From JBDTVS01 sp040007095 (GTDB lineage Bacteria > Acidobacteriota > Vicinamibacteria > Vicinamibacterales > CAVVIG01): 64,000 nucleotides of DNA. Numbering within the stretch: position 1 is the stretch's first letter; every line of letters begins with the position of its first letter. Where the stretch lies: NCBI GenBank assembly GCA_040007095.1, contig JBDTVS010000010.1:1-64000 (forward strand), given 5' to 3'. Under the pieces are notes generated by a model, which saw nothing but the letters and a program-made list of their open reading frames with translations, searched no databases and had not been told where the DNA came from. Of the stretch, positions 60,720 to 64,000 are shown in pieces. A program made the translations under genes and the position numbers.

Positions 60720-61730
60720 CTAATCCAGGGTCTTGCAGCAGCGAAATCCGAGATGATAGTTGGCGTGGCTATGCTCATCCATCACCCGGCTGCCGTGCCA
60801 GTACGGCGCACGCCATCGGCACCAGTCTTCGTGGGCTCTGAACTTGTCGAAGATGAACCAGCTGCCTTTCATTTCCGTGTAGCCTAGCTCGCGGCTGCCG
60901 CGGCTGGCCATCTGGCGCTCGTTCAGCGGCAAGTTCATGTGCTCGGCCGCATTCCCGTTCAAGTCGTACACACCCAGCGGACTGCGGCACTCCGGAAAGG
61001 TCCCGTCAGGAAAGGTGTTCGAGCCGCACTTCTTCCAGTTCCCACCGTCACAATCCGCGCTCTTCTGACTGGACGTCCCGCACACGCCCGTTCGATAGGC
61101 GGGACCATAGCTCCAGGTCTTCTGGGCACCGGCCGTCCGGTTATGGGCGGCGCGCATGCGGCCGACGGCATCCGAGGCGCTGGGAGCCGTCGCGGCCCGG
61201 TCGAAGCCGTAGTCGGGATCCTCGAGGCGGCCCTCACACGCGCCCTCCCATTCGTGTGCGTCGCACAGACGTTTGCCCTCCGCGGCACAGATTTCCGCGG
61301 CTTCGCGCGCCTTCACCCACACGACGGGATAGGCACAGGGAATATCGGGAAACTCGAACTGATCGATACACGCCTTGGCCTCTTCCGGTCGCTGACGGGA
61401 CGGGTCGTACAACGGCGCCATGAACGGACCTTGGCAAATCCTGTCGAAGCTCGGATTGTCGTAGCGCACCCCCGAGGCGCTCAGTTTTTCCTGACACGCT
61501 TCCGGGGTGATGGGATGGCGCGTGATGTCTGGATTTCCCTGCCCGACGTAGCCGGACTTGGCGAAAATGCCCCGAACGGCCGCCATCTGACCGTCCGACA
61601 ATTTGTGGACCTGCTGCAGTTGACGCAACAGCGCCTCGTTCTGATCGTGCAGCGATTGATACTGCGCCAGACCCACCGAACCGCCAAGCGCCGCCATCGC
61701 GCCGCACACGAGATGACGCCACGCGTTCAT
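60720..61730 (-). CDS. Exported FGE-sulfatase-like (SUMF1-type) protein
   Basis: 336 residues. Signal MNAWRHLVCGAMAALGGSVGLA, then a SUMF1/FGE-type fold: ICAAEGKRLCDAHEWEGACEG, PECRSPLGVYDLNGNAAEHMN and NYHLGFRCC. Formylglycine-generating enzymes have these WEWxxAC, GNVWEW and GFRC blocks; here GNAAEH replaces GNVWEW, so catalytic activity is uncertain. The copper-binding Cys pair may be present among the numerous cysteines (12 or more). No sulfatase gene lies nearby. Its start overlaps the stop of the 610-residue gene (ATGA), so the two are coupled. Confidence 0.8.
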   Translation of the reverse strand: MNAWRHLVCGAMAALGGSVGLAQYQSLHDQNEALLRQLQQVHKLSDGQMAAVRGIFAKSGYVGQGNPDITRHPITPEACQEKLSASGVRYDNPSFDRICQGPFMAPLYDPSRQRPEEAKACIDQFEFPDIPCAYPVVWVKAREAAEICAAEGKRLCDAHEWEGACEGRLEDPDYGFDRAATAPSASDAVGRMRAAHNRTAGAQKTWSYGPAYRTGVCGTSSQKSADCDGGNWKKCGSNTFPDGTFPECRSPLGVYDLNGNAAEHMNLPLNERQMASRGSRELGYTEMKGSWFIFDKFRAHEDWCRWRAPYWHGSRVMDEHSHANYHLGFRCCKTLD

Positions 61731-63559
61731 GGCCGCTCCGGCGTGATCTCGCGCCGCATCATGTAGAAGAAATCGCGGTTGTCCGGGTAGCCGACAAACC
61801 GCGGCACCGGTTGTCCGGCGGCCGACGACTTGTCGAGCACGCTCATGCCATCGAGAAGGTGTTCGACGACCAGGTGAGCGTCTGATTGTCGATGGACGGC
61901 GAGATACGTGTGCTCGAGCGCGTTCATGTCGAGCGGCATCGCGTACTGACAGCCGTAGGCCTGAAATACGCGCGCCATCGCGGACGGCGTGGCGGTGGAG
62001 AACACGGCATAGATGAGGAAGCGTTTCCCGTCGTGACTCTGGATGGCTGCCCCCGCGCGGATCGTCCGCAGCTTCGCATCCTCTGAACCGGACCAGTTCC
62101 CGGCGCCCCACTGGCCAACCAGGTGGCCGGCCACCGGCAACTGAGACGCGGGATCGTATTCAACGATCGGCACGCCGTTCTGCCGGGCATACTTGATTCG
62201 GCCGAGGCGCCGGTTGTCCGCCGCCTCCCATGTCTTCATCTCCACCGAGTCATCGTCCAGCACGACGATCGTCGCGAGACCAGGCTGCAGCTTGCTGAAG
62301 ACCACACCGTGTTCCACGAAACCGTAGTGGCTGCCATGGTTCTGCAGGGCGAGCTGACCTTGTTTGAAGGCTCCATGGGTGCGCTTGAATCCGCCTGTGA
62401 AGGTGGCGACGGTTCGACTGGCATCCGACGGGCTGACGAGCCCGGTCGCGCTCAACGGGGCGATGCTGCCGATGCCGTCCGGGCCCGGCAGAGTCGGGTC
62501 CTTCATCTGCGCCAGGATGTGGTCGGACCAATCGACCTCCGGATGCTCGGTGCCCAACGCGAAGGCGAGATCGAATCGATCGAGATCGAAGGCAATGAGA
62601 TAGCACAGAGCGGTCGCTTCCACGCCATCCAGTTTGTTGGCGCCGTCGCGACGCTGCAGGATCTCATGCGCAATGAAGTTGGGTTGAAGGATGCTGACAT
62701 AGATGCCGGGGTTGCCCATGGCCGCGTACCACACTCCCGGAATCAGGCGTGACACGCTGGGATCCTCCAGCCGGATCCCAAGATGCGTGGACATCAGCAC
62801 GCGATCGGCGTACTTCGGATCAATCGAGGCCGCCTGTGGGCCCGGCCGGCCCGCCGTTCGAGTCGATGCGGCGGCGCGAGCATCCTTGCCGACTTTGCCG
62901 GCGTCTCGATTCGCATCGCCCAGGAGATGATGGCCCAGGACGACTGCCTCTTCTCCACCCCACACGCGATCGCGAAGAAAGTCGGCCGCCGTCTCCAATG
63001 CGGTGTGACCTCCCTTTCCGGGGTTTCTGAGATAGAGTCGCGACTCGCACAAGGGGGTAAAGACGCGTCCTGACCTTCTGCCTTGTTCGAGGACGTCCGG
63101 CACCCCGGCCGAGAAGAGATCGCACGAATACCGATCTGAGCCTTCTGCGACCACGAGCCCTGACCCGTACTGCTGATCCAGCAACAGCCTTCGAGCGTGC
63201 GGATTCGGGTTCTCGAGGTGATACGCCCTTTTTGGCGTGCCGTCAGACCAGGTCACCTCGATCACATACCAGGCGTTACTCTCGGGATTGAGGTTGGTCA
63301 GCGTGGCCCCGCCTTCCCGTCCGGCCTTGGATCTGATGCGAATCGATTCTGTGCGGCGAAACTGTTGTAGTTCCAGAATCGACTTGGATACGTCGGCGTG
63401 GTATTCGCGCGCACGCGCCTCCGACGGGATCGCGGGTTGGTGCGCGGATCCGGACACCGCGATCACGACAACACCAGCCATCGCAACGGGAAGCCACCAG
63501 GCGCCCGATCGAGCGATCAATCGGCATTCACGGGCCCCGTCGTGTCGCCCTCGTCGCAT
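61727..63559 (-). CDS. Large exported protein of unknown function
   Basis: 610 residues. A hydrophobic N-terminal segment (GAWWLPVAMAGVVVIAVSG) is followed by a soluble, mixed domain protein. A TFTGGFKRTHGAFKQGQLALQNHGSHYGFVE segment recalls phosphodiester-glycosidase-like folds but I would not rely on it. ATG 63559 has GGAGGGG just upstream, better than the two in-frame starts further up. It is the first gene of a two-gene unit with the FGE-like protein and has a sigma54 promoter at 63618-63633. Confidence 0.72.
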   Translation of the reverse strand: MRRGRHDGARECRLIARSGAWWLPVAMAGVVVIAVSGSAHQPAIPSEARAREYHADVSKSILELQQFRRTESIRIRSKAGREGGATLTNLNPESNAWYVIEVTWSDGTPKRAYHLENPNPHARRLLLDQQYGSGLVVAEGSDRYSCDLFSAGVPDVLEQGRRSGRVFTPLCESRLYLRNPGKGGHTALETAADFLRDRVWGGEEAVVLGHHLLGDANRDAGKVGKDARAAASTRTAGRPGPQAASIDPKYADRVLMSTHLGIRLEDPSVSRLIPGVWYAAMGNPGIYVSILQPNFIAHEILQRRDGANKLDGVEATALCYLIAFDLDRFDLAFALGTEHPEVDWSDHILAQMKDPTLPGPDGIGSIAPLSATGLVSPSDASRTVATFTGGFKRTHGAFKQGQLALQNHGSHYGFVEHGVVFSKLQPGLATIVVLDDDSVEMKTWEAADNRRLGRIKYARQNGVPIVEYDPASQLPVAGHLVGQWGAGNWSGSEDAKLRTIRAGAAIQSHDGKRFLIYAVFSTATPSAMARVFQAYGCQYAMPLDMNALEHTYLAVHRQSDAHLVVEHLLDGMSVLDKSSAAGQPVPRFVGYPDNRDFFYMMRREITPERP

Positions 63560-63617
63560 GTTGCGCCCCTCCATACAGCACCGCCAAGGCTGGCGTCGGT
63601 CCCAGGCCTCATGCAAA

Positions 63618-63633
63618 CGCAACGGCCGTGCCG
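63618..63633 (-). promoter_or_regulatory. Sigma54 promoter (CGGCAC-N5-TTGCG) for the exported pair
   Basis: Read on the minus strand; GG and GC are 12 bp apart, one base from consensus at -26. It lies about 60 bp upstream of ATG 63559. Confidence 0.7.
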
Positions 63634-63713
63634 CGGTCAGGGACGCGCCGCGACTCTTCCACTTCGTCCCTGACGCACACCGATGCCCGCCAGATCACGA
63701 GTGCCTCCTTGAA

Positions 63714-63727
63714 CGGAAATTTTCCCG
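63714..63727. promoter_or_regulatory. Candidate activator site (CGGAAATTTTCCCG)
   Basis: Near-palindromic AT-centred site about 85 bp upstream of the minus-strand promoter and 155 bp upstream of the plus-strand one. It resembles the sites at 56560 and 42513. Confidence 0.35.
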
Positions 63728-63875
63728 TCCCTGCGTGAAAACACCCACCGGAGGCCACGCGCCGGCGCCATGGGGGCGACCGTGGTGCGCCGACAATCAA
63801 GCGGCGTGGACTCACACGTGATGAAGACGTTGTCCATTACTGGGCCAGACACTCGACTGGCTACGCCCGTCGCGG

Positions 63876-63891
63876 TGGATCGTCTCTTGCG
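63876..63891 (+). promoter_or_regulatory. Sigma54 promoter candidate (TGGATC-N5-TTGCG)
   Basis: GG at 63877-63878 and GC at 63889-63890 are 12 bp apart. Expected start near 63901, ahead of ATG 63921. Confidence 0.5.
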
Positions 63892-63920
63892 TCAGCGCCT
63901 CGCGATTCCAGGAGGCACAT

Positions 63921-64000
63921 ATGATTCGACAGGCTTTTGATGTTCTGTTCGTGCTCACACTCATCGTACCGGCTGTCGGCGTGATCATTGGATTGATCAG
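63921..64000 (+). CDS. Partial gene running off the window, membrane N-terminus
   Basis: ATG 63921 follows AGGAGG with normal spacing. The 26 visible residues, MIRQAFDVLFVLTLIVPAVG..., form one hydrophobic segment, so the product is a membrane or exported protein. The remainder lies beyond the end of the window and cannot be identified. Confidence 0.55.
   Translation, partial: MIRQAFDVLFVLTLIVPAVGVIIGLI

Larger units (their letters stand above)
63560..63920. other. 361-bp divergent regulatory region
   Basis: No gene seen. It contains two divergent sigma54-type promoters (63618-63633 minus, 63876-63891 plus) and a GGAAATTTTCCC-type palindrome at 63714-63727 between them. Confidence 0.5.

Noticed and set aside
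1..64000. tRNA, rRNA or CRISPR features
   Set aside because: No cloverleaf-like, rRNA-like or regularly spaced direct-repeat array was recognisable by eye.

Overview
The window is high-GC bacterial chromosome with no rRNA, tRNA, CRISPR array or transposase gene that I could recognise. Gene content suggests an Acidobacteriota genome, most like Vicinamibacteria (inference): three small secreted DUF6152-type proteins with an AHH motif after the signal peptide, a 1136-residue Oar-like TonB-dependent receptor with an N-terminal carboxypeptidase-regulatory-like domain, a TPR plus CRTAC1/UnbV pair, many Tat-signal proteins, and a sigma54-linked stress-gene island.

Region 1 (0.1-24.5 kb) holds mostly short transcription units: a SnoaL-like Tat protein, two DUF6152 units with partner proteins, a Tas-type aldo-keto reductase, an NHL six-blade propeller, a zinc metallopeptidase, a pair of transglutaminase-fold proteins, an alpha/beta hydrolase with an Asp nucleophile, a PNPOx-like protein, a PQQ-like propeller, the TonB receptor, TPR/CRTAC1, a shortened alanyl-tRNA synthetase and a cupin. 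From 23.2 to 24.5 kb several genes are truncated or decayed.

Region 2 (24.6-40.1 kb) is the most unusual part: five very large, tightly spaced genes on one strand (942, 1217, 939, 1423 and 571 residues). The first is a PhoD-like metallophosphatase and the second carries a DUF6603-like region. The other three belong to conserved families that I cannot assign a function. The cassette is flanked by a truncated lactonase-like gene on the left and, on the right, a chimeric gene joining half of an amino-acid-permease-like protein to the back half of a hybrid histidine kinase.

Region 3 (41.9-64 kb) is a stress and signalling island: a PAS histidine kinase, an NtrC-type sigma54 activator and a lone receiver; Usp proteins; a HAD-HerA fusion; tandem four-TM membrane proteins; a dihydroorotate-dehydrogenase-like protein followed by an APH/ATP-binding fusion; two CxxCH heme proteins around a non-heme helical protein; CBS and DUF4342 proteins; a serine hydrolase; and an FGE-like plus large exported protein pair. 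Reading the intergenic regions by eye, I find eleven sequences with correct -24/-12 sigma54 geometry, several a full match to the consensus, placed just upstream of these genes. GGGAA/TTCCC-type palindromes lie upstream of several. I infer a locally encoded sigma54 regulon.

Two nearly identical 161-bp elements with terminal inverted repeats (31.06-31.22 kb and 45.27-45.43 kb) sit between co-directional genes and supply the stop codon of the upstream gene in both places.
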